Of a stretch of DNA of 64,000 bases, positions 1 to 11,334 are shown piece after piece. The stretch comes from Deinococcus sp. KNUC1210. Lineage in GTDB: Bacteria; Deinococcota; Deinococci; Deinococcales; Deinococcaceae. Made by a program: the position numbers and the translations under genes. Positions within the stretch are counted from its first letter, which is position 1. Every line of letters begins with the position of its first letter. The notes beneath the pieces are model-generated. The model did not search any database. It had not been told where the DNA came from and saw only the letters and a program-made list of their open reading frames with translations. The stretch covers positions 62,001-126,000 of the forward strand of contig NZ_CP092192.1 in assembly GCF_022344005.1 (NCBI RefSeq), in the 5' to 3' direction.

Positions 1-2
1 CG

Positions 3-335
3 GCTGTGGGCAACACCATCGGCTACGACGCGGCGACGGGCAAGGAACTGTGGCGCTACAGCCTGCCGGGCGTGCGAATCGTGGGCGGCGTGACCACCAC
101 GGGCGGCGGCCTGGTGATGTCGGGCGATTCCAACGGCACGATGTTCGTGCTGGACGGCACGAACGGCAAGGTGCTGTACAAGGACAACGTCGGCAAGGCC
201 CCCATCGGCGGCGGCGTCGCCACCTACACCGTGGGCGGCAAGCAGTACATGGCGCTGGCAGCCGGAAACACCTCCAAGGGCGTGACGGGCGTTGCCGACG
301 TGGGCAGCCGCGTCGTCATCTACAGCCTCAAGTGA
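3..335 (+). CDS. PQQ-dependent alcohol dehydrogenase, C-terminal fragment
   Basis: The gene runs in from the left edge; only the last 110 or so codons are present. The visible protein has beta-propeller blade repeats typical of methanol/ethanol-family quinoproteins: YDAATGKELW near the start, then VLDGTNGKVLY, each an Asp-x-x-Gly-Lys-x-(L/V)-(W/Y) tryptophan-docking-type turn. Members oxidise alcohols in the periplasm with PQQ and calcium or a lanthanide. The catalytic face is upstream of the window, so substrate cannot be judged. The next gene starts four bases after the stop, suggesting one transcript. Confidence 0.85.
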   Translation, partial: AVGNTIGYDAATGKELWRYSLPGVRIVGGVTTTGGGLVMSGDSNGTMFVLDGTNGKVLYKDNVGKAPIGGGVATYTVGGKQYMALAAGNTSKGVTGVADVGSRVVIYSLK

Positions 336-339
336 GACA

Positions 340-1059
340 ATGATGCCCATCAATCCCCTTCAGAAGTTCACCAGACACCTGCTGCTGCTCGCTGCACTCA
401 CGGGCGGCGCGGCGGGAGCCATCCAGGAAGTCTTGACTGCGCCCGAGATCGCTCAGGCCAACCAGGACGGCTCGGCGATGGTGACACCCTCCTCGGCCTA
501 TCTGTGGGGATCGTATCTGCTGGTGTCCAACAGCACCGGCATCAAGCTGGCCCCCAATGCACCTGAAGTTGACGGTATCGCGATGGGGACGCCGTTCGAA
601 CGCCTGCGTTACGAAGCGTACCTCTCGCAGTATGAGGGCAACCCGCTCGATACCACCCGCGCCACGGCATTTGCCCGGACGCTCGATCACAAGCTGTCGT
701 TCATCATCTATACGCACAGTCTGAAGAGCGTCGGGGAAGAGACCGAACAGTGGCAGCAGGCCTACGAGAAGAATCCCGGTGCCCGCAAATCGACCCGGAC
801 TGCCAGTTACCTGGACGTTTTCAAGCCCGCCACCCTGACCGTGAACGGCAAGACGCTTCAGGCCTCGCCCCAGGTGGACGGCCCGTATCAGGATCAGTTC
901 AACCTGTCGAACGGTCAATTCGACTTCCGGTACCTCGGCGTCATCACCTACACCTTCGATCTGAAGAGCTTTCCGACTGCCCGAAACGTCACGCTTGCCT
1001 TCAAGGACAGCTCGGGCCGAAAGTACACCCAGAAGATCGATCTGAGCCAGTACCACTAA
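340..1059 (+). CDS. Secreted protein of unknown function
   Basis: A 239-residue protein. I place the start at the ATG pair at 340/343, just after the dehydrogenase stop, because the predicted signal peptide follows at once: basic KFTRH, a hydrophobic LLLLAALTG core and an AGA cleavage site near residue 26. The mature part has alternating polar and aromatic residues consistent with a beta-rich domain. I do not recognise the family. Tight coupling to a PQQ dehydrogenase suggests an accessory periplasmic role, but this is inference only. A terminator follows. Confidence 0.75.
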   Translation: MMPINPLQKFTRHLLLLAALTGGAAGAIQEVLTAPEIAQANQDGSAMVTPSSAYLWGSYLLVSNSTGIKLAPNAPEVDGIAMGTPFERLRYEAYLSQYEGNPLDTTRATAFARTLDHKLSFIIYTHSLKSVGEETEQWQQAYEKNPGARKSTRTASYLDVFKPATLTVNGKTLQASPQVDGPYQDQFNLSNGQFDFRYLGVITYTFDLKSFPTARNVTLAFKDSSGRKYTQKIDLSQYH

Positions 1060-1078
1060 ACGGCGAATCTGTTCCTTT

Positions 1079-1112
1079 CCACCCCCGGCGGCGCTGCGTC
1101 GGGGGTGGTTTT
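1079..1112 (+). terminator. Rho-independent terminator
   Basis: Arms CCACCCCC (1079-1086) and GGGGGTGG (1101-1108) form a GC-rich hairpin followed by TTTT. It lies 20 bases after the secreted-protein stop and ends the dehydrogenase transcript. Confidence 0.8.
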
Positions 1113-1221
1113 CTGGTGCCATGCCATGAGCGGAGGGGCGCTGCACACGGGAAGGGGGCAAAGACTCTAGGGTAAGAGGAGGTCCAGTGCCGACCGTTTC
1201 TTCCCGGACCCGAGGTTCCTG

Positions 1222-2628
1222 ATGTCCGAGCTGATGCAAGACTCCGCCCCCGACACCCCCTCCGACCGGCTGCCCCTCGCGCTGGCGCGGCGCACCATGC
1301 GGCTCTCGATGTACGAGGGCGGGTTTGCCATGTTCTTTATCAACTGGACCAGTGGCAGTGTCCTGACCGGATACGCGCTGCATCTGGGCGCTTCCGATAC
1401 GGCGCTGGGGCTGATTGCCAGCGTGCCGCTGCTGGCCCAGGCGATCAGTCCGGTGGCCGCGTGGCTGGCGGCGCGGCGCGGCAGCAGACGGACGACGGCG
1501 GTGCTGTGCGCGGTGGTCGGGCGCGGGCTGTGGCTCCTGACGCCGCTGCTGGCGGTCGCGCCTCTGCCGGGCGAGGGGCGGGCGGCGGCGCTGCTGGCGG
1601 TGGTCGCCGTGTCGAGCCTGTTTATCGCAGCCAACGGCGCACTCTGGACCGCCTGGATGGGCGACGTGGTTCCCTGGAAGGAGCGCGGGCGGTATTTTGG
1701 CCTGCGAACAGGGGTGCTGGGTGTGGTCGGTACCCTCGCCAACCTGCTCGCCGGGTTCTGGCTCGACAGGGTGGCCGCGCCGCTGAACTTTCAGGTGGTG
1801 CTGACAGTGGCGGCGGTGATGGGCCTGCTGGCTGCCGTGCTCCTGACGCGCCACGACGAACCCGGCCTGAGCGGGACTCCGCTGAAGATGCGCCGCACCA
1901 TCTCACTGCCGCTGGGCGATCCCAACTTTCGCCGCCTGCTGGCCTTCGCGGTCTACTGGCAGTTTGCCGTGCTGATCGCTGCGCCGTTCGTGCTGCCGTA
2001 CTTCCTGACGCATCTGCACATGAGCTATGTCCAGATCGCCATCTGGGGCACGATCAGCGCTGTGGCCGCGTTTTTCCTGGCTCCGACTTGGGGCCGCCTG
2101 AGCGACAGGGTGGGCAACAAACCGGTGTTGGCGATCAGCACGTTTCTGGCGGGCACGCTGCTGCCCGTCTCGTGGATGGTCGCTTCGCCGGGCGTGCTGT
2201 GGCCCATCTGGATTTCGGCGGTGGTCGATGCGCTGGTCTGGAGCGCCATCAACCCCGGCATCTTCAATCTCAGCCTCGCCAGCACGCCCGTTTCCAACCG
2301 CGCCGCCTTCATCGCGGTCTTCAGTGCCGCCACCGGCCTTTCAGGGTTCGTGGGCGGGCTGCTGTCGGGGCCGCTGCTGGAGCTTTACCGCGCCGTCACA
2401 CCGCAGACTGGTGCCTGGACGCCGTATCACTGGCTTTTCATCACCTCCGGCGTATTTCGGATGCTGGCCTGGACACTGCTGCGGCGCGTCGAGGAGAACG
2501 GCGCGTGGCGCACACGGGCGCTGCTCTCGGAAACCCGGCAGCGCATCCGCCCCGGCAGACAGCGGGCGCTGCATCCCTGGAAAGTGCGGCCCCGACCACC
2601 GGAGCAGCACGACCACCGCGAGCGATGA
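1222..2628 (+). CDS. MFS transporter
   Basis: A 468-residue polytopic membrane protein with about twelve hydrophobic segments in two halves, as in the major facilitator superfamily. A central polar loop (TRHDEPGLSGTP, around residue 215) separates the halves and the MFS loop motif appears as GRLSDRVGNKP near residue 295. The C-terminal tail (about 45 residues) is basic and Pro-rich. It opens with its own start 160 bases after a terminator, so it is probably monocistronic. The substrate cannot be predicted; sugar or drug export/import are both possible. Confidence 0.85.
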   Translation: MSELMQDSAPDTPSDRLPLALARRTMRLSMYEGGFAMFFINWTSGSVLTGYALHLGASDTALGLIASVPLLAQAISPVAAWLAARRGSRRTTAVLCAVVGRGLWLLTPLLAVAPLPGEGRAAALLAVVAVSSLFIAANGALWTAWMGDVVPWKERGRYFGLRTGVLGVVGTLANLLAGFWLDRVAAPLNFQVVLTVAAVMGLLAAVLLTRHDEPGLSGTPLKMRRTISLPLGDPNFRRLLAFAVYWQFAVLIAAPFVLPYFLTHLHMSYVQIAIWGTISAVAAFFLAPTWGRLSDRVGNKPVLAISTFLAGTLLPVSWMVASPGVLWPIWISAVVDALVWSAINPGIFNLSLASTPVSNRAAFIAVFSAATGLSGFVGGLLSGPLLELYRAVTPQTGAWTPYHWLFITSGVFRMLAWTLLRRVEENGAWRTRALLSETRQRIRPGRQRALHPWKVRPRPPEQHDHRER

Positions 2629-2825
2629 AGGCGAATAGCAGCGGGAAGTGGGACAAGACTGGAAATGGTGGCCAGCTATCTATGATTCTGAGATTGCCTC
2701 CGCCCTGTTCCCTGCGTCCGCTGAACCGCAGGTCTGCCGAGCCGCCGATCAGCTTCGCCGTGTTCTGACTGCCGATCACCCCATTCCCAACCGTTGATCA
2801 AGACCGGCTGGAGCGCTGCATGCTG

Positions 2826-2831
2826 TAATAC
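2826..2831 (+). promoter_or_regulatory. -10 element of a probable leaderless promoter
   Basis: TAATAC ends five bases before the ATG at 2837, preceded by TGCTG (extended -10 like). No Shine-Dalgarno fits in the gap, so the transcript probably starts at or next to the start codon. No convincing -35 was found. Confidence 0.4.
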
Positions 2832-2836
2832 CCGAC

Positions 2837-3778
2837 ATGACTACTCCTACTCCGTCTTCCCGCCCTGAGAGCGCCCTGATCGTCTTCAATCCCAACAGTG
2901 GGCAGGGTGAGAGTGGCGTCGAAGACTTCGCTCAGTTCCTGAGAGATGCGGGAGTGCGCGTCGAGATGCGCGAGACCACAGCAGACGGAACGCCCGAAAG
3001 CTATCTGAAGGGCCTTGAGGACTTCGGCGCACTGGTGGTCGCGGGCGGAGACGGCACGGTCAGCAGCCTCGCCTATGCCGCCCGCGAGTACCGCAAGCCC
3101 TTCCTGGCTTACCCGGCAGGCACCGCCAACCTGATCGCCCAGAATCTGGCTCTTCCGTCCACCCCACGCGAACTGGCCGACCTGTTTCTGACAGGGCAGA
3201 CGCTGCGGCTCGATCTGGCCGAATTCGACAGCAGCGGCAAGACACGCGGCTTTGCCATGCTGGCGGGGCTGGGCATGGACGCCGCCATCATCCGCGACAG
3301 CGAGGACCTCAAGGAGCATCTGGGTGTGGCGGCCTACGTCGTCAGCGCTCTGAAGCAGCTCACACCGAAGCATGCCCAGTTCACCCTGACGCTCGACGGT
3401 CGCCGCGTCGAGGTCGAGGGAATGGGCGTGATGGTGGCAAACTTCGGAATGGCGAACCTGCGCGTGCCGATCACCGGAGACGTGAGCCCGGCGGACGGCA
3501 AGCTCACGGTGATCGTTCTGAAGGGCGGGAGCATCGCCAGCCTGCTCCCGAAGCTGATCGGCAGCGTGCGGGCCAAACTGAACCTGGGCGACCCGGACCT
3601 AGGCAACACCGTCGAAACCTACGACGCCCGCGAGGTAAACGTGGAGACGAGCGAACCGCTGCCCCTCCAGTACGACGGTGAGATTCTGGAGGGCGAGTGG
3701 ACCTCGCTGACGGCCCGCATTCTGCCGGGAGCGGTGCAGTACATCACCGCGACGACGCTCGACGACCTGACCACCTGA
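2837..3778 (+). CDS. Diacylglycerol/sphingosine kinase-family lipid kinase
   Basis: A 313-residue DAGK-catalytic-domain protein. It begins with the family signature IVFNPNSGQG (residues 14-23), has the nucleotide-binding AGGDGTVSSLA near residue 75 and the AGTANLIAQNL substrate-site motif near residue 100. The C-terminal half is the beta-sandwich usual for YegS/DagK-like enzymes, which phosphorylate lipid alcohols such as diacylglycerol. Length is normal. It is convergent with copA (15 bases apart). The exact lipid substrate is unknown. Confidence 0.85.
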   Translation: MTTPTPSSRPESALIVFNPNSGQGESGVEDFAQFLRDAGVRVEMRETTADGTPESYLKGLEDFGALVVAGGDGTVSSLAYAAREYRKPFLAYPAGTANLIAQNLALPSTPRELADLFLTGQTLRLDLAEFDSSGKTRGFAMLAGLGMDAAIIRDSEDLKEHLGVAAYVVSALKQLTPKHAQFTLTLDGRRVEVEGMGVMVANFGMANLRVPITGDVSPADGKLTVIVLKGGSIASLLPKLIGSVRAKLNLGDPDLGNTVETYDAREVNVETSEPLPLQYDGEILEGEWTSLTARILPGAVQYITATTLDDLTT

Positions 3779-3792
3779 CGCGGAGAAACCGC

Positions 3793-6261
<2,469 letters not shown>

Positions 6262-6273
6262 CTCAGCTCCTCA

Positions 6274-6326
6274 ATCCCCCCGAGGGGATACCAGAAAATG
6301 ATAGAGCGCATTCGGAGTAAGATCAA
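6274..6326 (-). promoter_or_regulatory. copA promoter with CsoR-type operator
   Basis: On the minus strand, -35 TTGATC (6321-6326) and -10 TATCAT (6298-6303) are 17 bp apart. Immediately downstream is a G/C-tract inverted repeat, TATCCCCTCGGGGGGAT (6274-6290), matching the operator in front of copZ. Copper-free CsoR would bind over the transcription start and block copA. Confidence 0.65.
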
Positions 6327-6366
6327 GCTTTAAAGGCTGAATTGTGCTGACACCCGTACACATTTC

Positions 6367-6393
6367 TTGACATCCCCCCTGAGGGGGTATACT
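6367..6393 (+). promoter_or_regulatory. copZ-csoR promoter with CsoR operator in the spacer
   Basis: TTGACA (6367-6372) and TATACT (6388-6393) are separated by 15 bp, and the spacer is the palindrome TCCCCCCTGAGGGGGTA (6373-6389). This is the G/C-tract architecture of known CsoR operators. The ATG of copZ is only 8 bases after the -10, so the mRNA is probably leaderless. Confidence 0.75.
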
Positions 6394-6401
6394 ATCTGAT
6401 C

Positions 6402-6607
6402 ATGAGTACAGAACTGGAGATCAGCGGTATGACCTGTGGGCACTGCGTAACCGCCGTGACCAAGGCCCTGAAAAGCGTTCCCGGCGTGCAGGACGCGCAG
6501 GTCGATCTGAAGAGCGGAACAGCCGTCGTGCAGGGGCAGGCCGATCCGGGCGCTCTCGTCTCTGCCGTCGTGGAAGAGGGCTACAGCGCCCAGGTTCACG
6601 CCGCCCT

Positions 6608-6611
<4 letters not shown>
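6402..6611 (+). CDS. copZ: Copper chaperone, HMA domain
   Basis: A 69-residue single HMA domain with the metal site GMTCGHC (C12 and C15) and the usual beta-alpha-beta-beta-alpha-beta length. Such proteins bind Cu(I) in the cytoplasm and hand it to CopA. It is transcribed away from copA and its stop overlaps the csoR start by four bases (ATGA type), so translation is coupled. The start codon is at the end of a probable leaderless promoter. Confidence 0.93.
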
Positions 6612-6931
<320 letters not shown>

Positions 6932-6964
6932 ACATCAGAACCGAGTTCGATCTGAATCAAGAGA

Positions 6965-7006
6965 AAAGCAGGCGTGTTCCAGTATTGATGGGAACACGCC
7001 TGCTTT
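6965..7006. terminator. Bidirectional terminator between csoR and SDR
   Basis: A perfect 16-bp inverted repeat, AAAGCAGGCGTGTTCC (6965-6980) with its complement at 6991-7006, has a 10-base loop and A/T tracts on both outer sides. It serves the convergent csoR and SDR genes. Confidence 0.85.
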
Positions 7007-7023
7007 CTTGGAGACTGACGGGA

Positions 7024-8046
7024 TCAGGGCAGCGCGTTTCCGCCGTTGACGCCGTAGACCTGCCCGGTGGCGTAACTCGATTCCTGAGAGGCCAGCGTCA
7101 CATAGGCCGGGGCCAGCTCTGCGGGTTGACCGGGGCGACCCATCGGCGTATCAGCCCCGAAGGTCGGCAGTTTGTCGGGCTTCTGACCGCCGCTCGGCTG
7201 TAGAGGTGTCCAGATCGGGCCGGGGGCCACGGCATTGACGCGAATTCCCCGGTGCGCGAGTTGCCGTGCCAGCGACTTGCTGAAATTGACGATGGCGGCC
7301 TTGGTCTGGGCGTAGTCGAGCAGATTGGGCGACGGATCGTAAGCCTGCTCGGAGGCGGTATTGATGATGGCGGCTCCCGGCTGAAAGTGGGGCAGGGCCG
7401 CCTTGGTGATCCAGAACATCGCGTACAGATTTGTCTTGAGCGTCCAGTCGAACTGCTCGGTGGTCAGATCGAGAATCGAATCGACAGAGTGCTGCCGGGC
7501 GGCGTTGTTGACCAGGATATCCAGGCCGCCCAGTTCACGCGCCGCCTGCGCCACCAGTTGCTGACAGAAGGCTTCGCTGCGGATATCGCCGGGAATCGCC
7601 ACCGCTTTGCGCCCCGCCGCCCGGATCAGGGCCACCACCTCGCGAGCGTCGCTCTCTTCGGCGGGCAGATAGTTGATGGCGACATCGGCTCCCTCGCGGG
7701 CAAAAGCGATGGCGACTGCCCGCCCGATACCGCTGTCACCGCCGGTGATCAGAGCTCTGCGGCCCGTCAGCCTTCCGGTGCCCTGATAACTCTTCTCGCC
7801 GTGGTCGGGCGGCGGCACCATCTTGCTCGCCAGACCGGGCCACGGCTGCGTCTGCTTGGCAAACGGCGGCCGGACATACTGCGTGACCGGATCGCGCACG
7901 ATGGACTGTGCCGGAGGCCGCGCCCCGGTGGTGGGCGTCGCCGTCTGGCGGGCGAGAGCAGGTGTGGCGAAGGCGAACGCCAGCCCGGTACCGATCTTAC
8001 CCAGTACCTTGCGGCGGGTCGGGGGCGTGGAATCGTCTGTAGACAT
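7024..8046 (-). CDS. Short-chain dehydrogenase with Tat-like leader (YghA/GSP39 type)
   Basis: A 340-residue SDR. I chose the ATG at 8046 because AGGAGG lies 7 bases upstream. The N-terminus carries a twin-arginine motif ([11 protein letters not shown]11/R12), a hydrophobic stretch and ALA cleavage site, so it may be exported folded with its cofactor. The SDR core starts near residue 90: [11 protein letters not shown]ossmann motif, NNAA, and the catalytic YAQTK. The [12 protein letters not shown] lead-in is typical of the YghA / general stress protein 39 group. The substrate is unknown. Confidence 0.88.
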   Translation of the reverse strand: MSTDDSTPPTRRKVLGKIGTGLAFAFATPALARQTATPTTGARPPAQSIVRDPVTQYVRPPFAKQTQPWPGLASKMVPPPDHGEKSYQGTGRLTGRRALITGGDSGIGRAVAIAFAREGADVAINYLPAEESDAREVVALIRAAGRKAVAIPGDIRSEAFCQQLVAQAARELGGLDILVNNAARQHSVDSILDLTTEQFDWTLKTNLYAMFWITKAALPHFQPGAAIINTASEQAYDPSPNLLDYAQTKAAIVNFSKSLARQLAHRGIRVNAVAPGPIWTPLQPSGGQKPDKLPTFGADTPMGRPGQPAELAPAYVTLASQESSYATGQVYGVNGGNALP

Positions 8047-8455
8047 CAGGTGCCTCCTGGGACAGCTGTCCGAACGGTCAGTGAGAAGAGAACGGCGATA
8101 GACCCTGCCGGGCCACGAAGCGGCGGTCGTCATGAGCGGTGCGCCTGCCCATCCACAGCGGCGGAACGAACAACCGAGCTTCGGCAGCGGAGACGCGCAG
8201 CAAGACATTGTCCGGGGCCACCGGGAGCAGGGGCGTGAAACGGGCATGAACCGCACTTGACCGAAGCTTCGGCATGTATTGAGGCGGCCTGGACGCACAG
8301 TGGGCCGCTGTAAGCCCAGGCCCTTCAGGGCGCAGACCGGGACAATGGAGAAACGGCCAGGGCAGAGGCAGGAAACAGGCTGCGCCGCGCCCGGTAGAAT
8401 GCAGGCCACCGCACCCGATGTTGTCATCCCGCCTCTGCCACAAAGGAGTTTCTGC
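8047..8455. other. Divergent intergenic region with two similar palindromic motifs
   Basis: This 409-bp gap separates the divergent SDR and decarboxylase genes. It contains CCGAAGCTTCGG (perfect palindrome, 8261-8272) and a one-base-shorter relative CCGAGCTTCGG (8174-8184). Both are preceded by A and followed by C, which could make a pair of operator sites. No gene is supported here; open frames crossing it are extensions of the flanking genes. No clear promoter pair was found. Confidence 0.35.
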
Positions 8456-10075
8456 ATGCCGACCGTCCGTGAGGCCACCTATGCCCTGCTGCGAGAGCTG
8501 GGGCTGACCACCATCTTCGGCAACCCAGGCTCGACCGAGGAGCCGTTTCTCAAGGACTTTCCTGCCGATTTCCGGTACGTGCTGGCGTTGCAGGAGGCCA
8601 GCGCAGTTGGAATGGCCGACGGCTTCGCGCAGGGCACCGGACGTCCGGCCCTGGTGAATCTGCATACCGCGCCCGGCGTGGGCAACGCGATGGGCAACAT
8701 CATCACCGCGTCCCGCAACAAGACGCCGCTGATCATCACGGCGGGCCAGCAGACCCGGCAGATGCTCCTGATGGAAGCCTTTCTGAGCAACGTGCGGGCC
8801 ACCGAACTGCCGCTGCCGCACGTGAAATGGAGTTACGAACCGGTCCGCGCCCAGGATGTGCCCGCCGCGTTTATGAGGGCCTATGCCGAGGCGGTGCAGG
8901 CTCCGGCAGGCCCGGTGTTTCTGTCGCTGCCCCTCGACGACTGGGAGGCCGAAGCCGAGGGAACAGCCACGTTACGAACGGTGTCGAAGCGCAGCGCCCC
9001 CGACCCGGAGCGGCTGGAACAGGTAGCACAGGCCATCCGGGGCAGCCGCTCGCCCGCCCTGATCATGGGGGCGGGCATAGACCGCAGCGGCGGCTGGAGC
9101 GCGGGCGTGGCGCTGGCCGAACAGCTCGGCTGCGCCGTGTACGCCGCGCCCATTGCCGAGCGCCTGGGCTTTCCGACCTCGCATCGCCAGTACCGGGGGC
9201 CGCTGCCCTTTGCCATCGCCCCGCTCAGCCGCGCCCTGGCCGAACATGATCTGGTGATCGTGGTGGGGGCGGAGGTGTTCCGCTATTACCCGTATGTGCC
9301 GGGCGACTACCTGAGCGCTGGTACGCGGCTGTGGCAGCTCACCGACGACCCCGCCGAGGCAGCCCGCGCCCCGGTGGGTGACAGTGTGATCGGAGACGCC
9401 CGGCTGTGTCTGGAGGGGCTGAGTGCGCTGCTGACCGATTTCCAGCCACCCTGGAAGCGGGTCGAGCGGCCTGAGCGCCCAGCCGCTTCCTCTGCGCCGC
9501 CCGCCCCCTCCTCCGGCCTGCTGAGTGCGGCAGAGCTGTTCGCCGCCGTGGCACAGGTGCGCCCAGCCGACGCGCTCGTGGTGCAGGAGGTTCCGAGCAG
9601 CATTCCGGCGCTGATGCGGAATTTCGCCTTCGATCAGCCCGGCAGCTATTTCACGATGGCGAGCGGTGGCCTGGGCTTCGGACTGCCCGCCGCCGTCGGT
9701 CTGGCACTGGCCGAGGCGCAGTCGGGGCGTCAGCGCCCGGTGCTGGCCTTTATCGGAGACGGCTCGCTGCACTACAGCGTGCAGGCGCTCTACACGGCGG
9801 CCCAGCACAATCTGAAGGTCATTGTCGTCGTGCCGCGCAACGGCGAATACACCATCCTGAAGATGTTCGCCCGGCAGGAAGACACGCCGGGCGTTCCCGG
9901 CCTCGATCTGCCGGGGCTGGACGCGCCGATGATCGCACGTGGGTACGGCGTACAGGCCCAGCGGGCCGAGACCGCCGAGGACGTGCGGGCCGCCCTGTCA
10001 GCCGCGCTCGAACACGGCGGCCCGACCCTGATCGAAGTGCCGATCCGGCCCGAAGCGGGCAAACTGATGGGCTGA
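8456..10075 (+). CDS. mdlC: Benzoylformate decarboxylase-like ThDP enzyme
   Basis: A 539-residue ThDP-dependent decarboxylase; AAAGGAG upstream fixes the ATG. Active-site features of benzoylformate decarboxylase are visible: S in GNPGSTEEP (about residue 26), the ThDP-activating Glu in [12 protein letters not shown], and His in [12 protein letters not shown] (about residue 70). The C-terminal ThDP/Mg site is [12 protein letters not shown] followed by VVPRNGEY. The enzyme would convert benzoylformate to benzaldehyde and CO2. No other mandelate-pathway gene is next to it, so another aromatic or branched 2-keto acid is possible. It is convergent with the epimerase gene, 7 bases away. Confidence 0.85.
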   Translation: MPTVREATYALLRELGLTTIFGNPGSTEEPFLKDFPADFRYVLALQEASAVGMADGFAQGTGRPALVNLHTAPGVGNAMGNIITASRNKTPLIITAGQQTRQMLLMEAFLSNVRATELPLPHVKWSYEPVRAQDVPAAFMRAYAEAVQAPAGPVFLSLPLDDWEAEAEGTATLRTVSKRSAPDPERLEQVAQAIRGSRSPALIMGAGIDRSGGWSAGVALAEQLGCAVYAAPIAERLGFPTSHRQYRGPLPFAIAPLSRALAEHDLVIVVGAEVFRYYPYVPGDYLSAGTRLWQLTDDPAEAARAPVGDSVIGDARLCLEGLSALLTDFQPPWKRVERPERPAASSAPPAPSSGLLSAAELFAAVAQVRPADALVVQEVPSSIPALMRNFAFDQPGSYFTMASGGLGFGLPAAVGLALAEAQSGRQRPVLAFIGDGSLHYSVQALYTAAQHNLKVIVVVPRNGEYTILKMFARQEDTPGVPGLDLPGLDAPMIARGYGVQAQRAETAEDVRAALSAALEHGGPTLIEVPIRPEAGKLMG

Positions 10076-10082
10076 AGGTCGC

Positions 10083-11084
10083 TCAGCTTCCGGCAGGCGT
10101 GGGGGCGGCCCGGTCGTAGGCGGCGAGCAGCTCATCCATCGTCTGATCGAGCGCTGCATTCACGACATGCCGCGAAGGGTCGGCGTCGTACCACGCCATG
10201 ATTTCCTGAGCACCCCGGAAAAAGGGAATGGTGGCGCAGAAGTCTGGCACGAAGCGCTTGATCTTGCTGTTGTCGAAGATCATGCTGTGAGACTTGTCAC
10301 CCAGCAGGCCCGCACCCCAGCGCGGATCGGCAGCGGCGATCATGTCGGACGGCAGATGCACGATGTCGGCCTTCGTACCGGCGGCCTGCGCGACCGCTTC
10401 AAAGATCTGATTCCAGCTCAGCAGTTCGTCGCTGGTGATGTGGAAGACCTCGCCCAGCGCGTGCGGATTGCCCAGCAGCGGCACGAAGCCCCGTGCGAAA
10501 TCCTGATGGTGGGTCAGAATCCACAGCGAGGTGCCGTCGCCGTGGACGATCACCCGCTTGCCCTGGCGCATGCGGTTCACGACGGTATAGCCGCCGTCCA
10601 TCGGCAGCAGCGTGCGGTCGTAGGTGTGCGAGGGCCGCACGATGGTGACGGGAAAGCCCTCTTCGCGGTAGGCCCGCGTCAGGCGCTCCTCACAGGCGAT
10701 CTTGTCACGGGAATACTGCCAGAACGGATTGGAAAGCGGCGTCGATTCCACCACCGGCAGGCTGGCAGGCGGAGTCTGGTACGCCGAGGCCGAGCTGATG
10801 AACACGTATTGCCGAGTACGGCCCCGGAAGGCGGCGAGGTCGGCTTCGATGTGTTCCGGCGTGAAGGCGACCCAGTTCACCACCGCGTCGAACGTGTGAT
10901 CGCCCAGCGCTGTACGCAGGGAGTCGGGGTCGCGCACATCGCCGTGCAGCACATGAACACCTTCCGGCACCGCTCTGGACGACTGGCCCCGGTTGAGCAG
11001 ATACACGTCCAGACCGCGCTCGACCGCCAGTTGTGTCGAGGCCGAACTGATGATGCCGGTGCCGCCGATAAACAGGATTTTCAT
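10083..11084 (-). CDS. NAD-dependent epimerase/dehydratase family protein
   Basis: A 333-residue extended SDR. The start at 11084 has a GGAGGG ribosome site close upstream. It shows the Rossmann motif FIGGTGIISSAS at the very N-terminus, a strand ending VVNWVAF, and the catalytic YSRDK near residue 128. The closest general type is the nucleoside-diphosphate-sugar epimerase group that includes reductase-like members. The substrate cannot be deduced. It stands alone, divergent from the galactonate operon. Confidence 0.82.
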   Translation of the reverse strand: MKILFIGGTGIISSASTQLAVERGLDVYLLNRGQSSRAVPEGVHVLHGDVRDPDSLRTALGDHTFDAVVNWVAFTPEHIEADLAAFRGRTRQYVFISSASAYQTPPASLPVVESTPLSNPFWQYSRDKIACEERLTRAYREEGFPVTIVRPSHTYDRTLLPMDGGYTVVNRMRQGKRVIVHGDGTSLWILTHHQDFARGFVPLLGNPHALGEVFHITSDELLSWNQIFEAVAQAAGTKADIVHLPSDMIAAADPRWGAGLLGDKSHSMIFDNSKIKRFVPDFCATIPFFRGAQEIMAWYDADPSRHVVNAALDQTMDELLAAYDRAAPTPAGS

Positions 11085-11334
11085 GCTGGACCCTCCGCAG
11101 AACGCGCCGCCAGCAGGACAGGACGCGTTCCCAGTCTGAGTATTTGTGGACGACTTGCCGACATTCACCATACTGCCGCGCTCCGCTGCAACGTTCGCCT
11201 GCTGCCGGTACAGGGCTTCATGAAGAAAGGGCAGCAGCGGAGGGCCTTACACTACCGGAGCACCCCACCGCTCGCCTGCTTCTGGCCCATCTCGCCGCCG
11301 TGTTCCGTACACCGCCGATTTTGGAGACATTCCT

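Noticed and set aside
328..1854. 508-codon minus-strand frame over the secreted protein and MFS gene
   Set aside because: Arg/His/Gln-rich composition typical of antisense reading in G/C-rich DNA; no start context.
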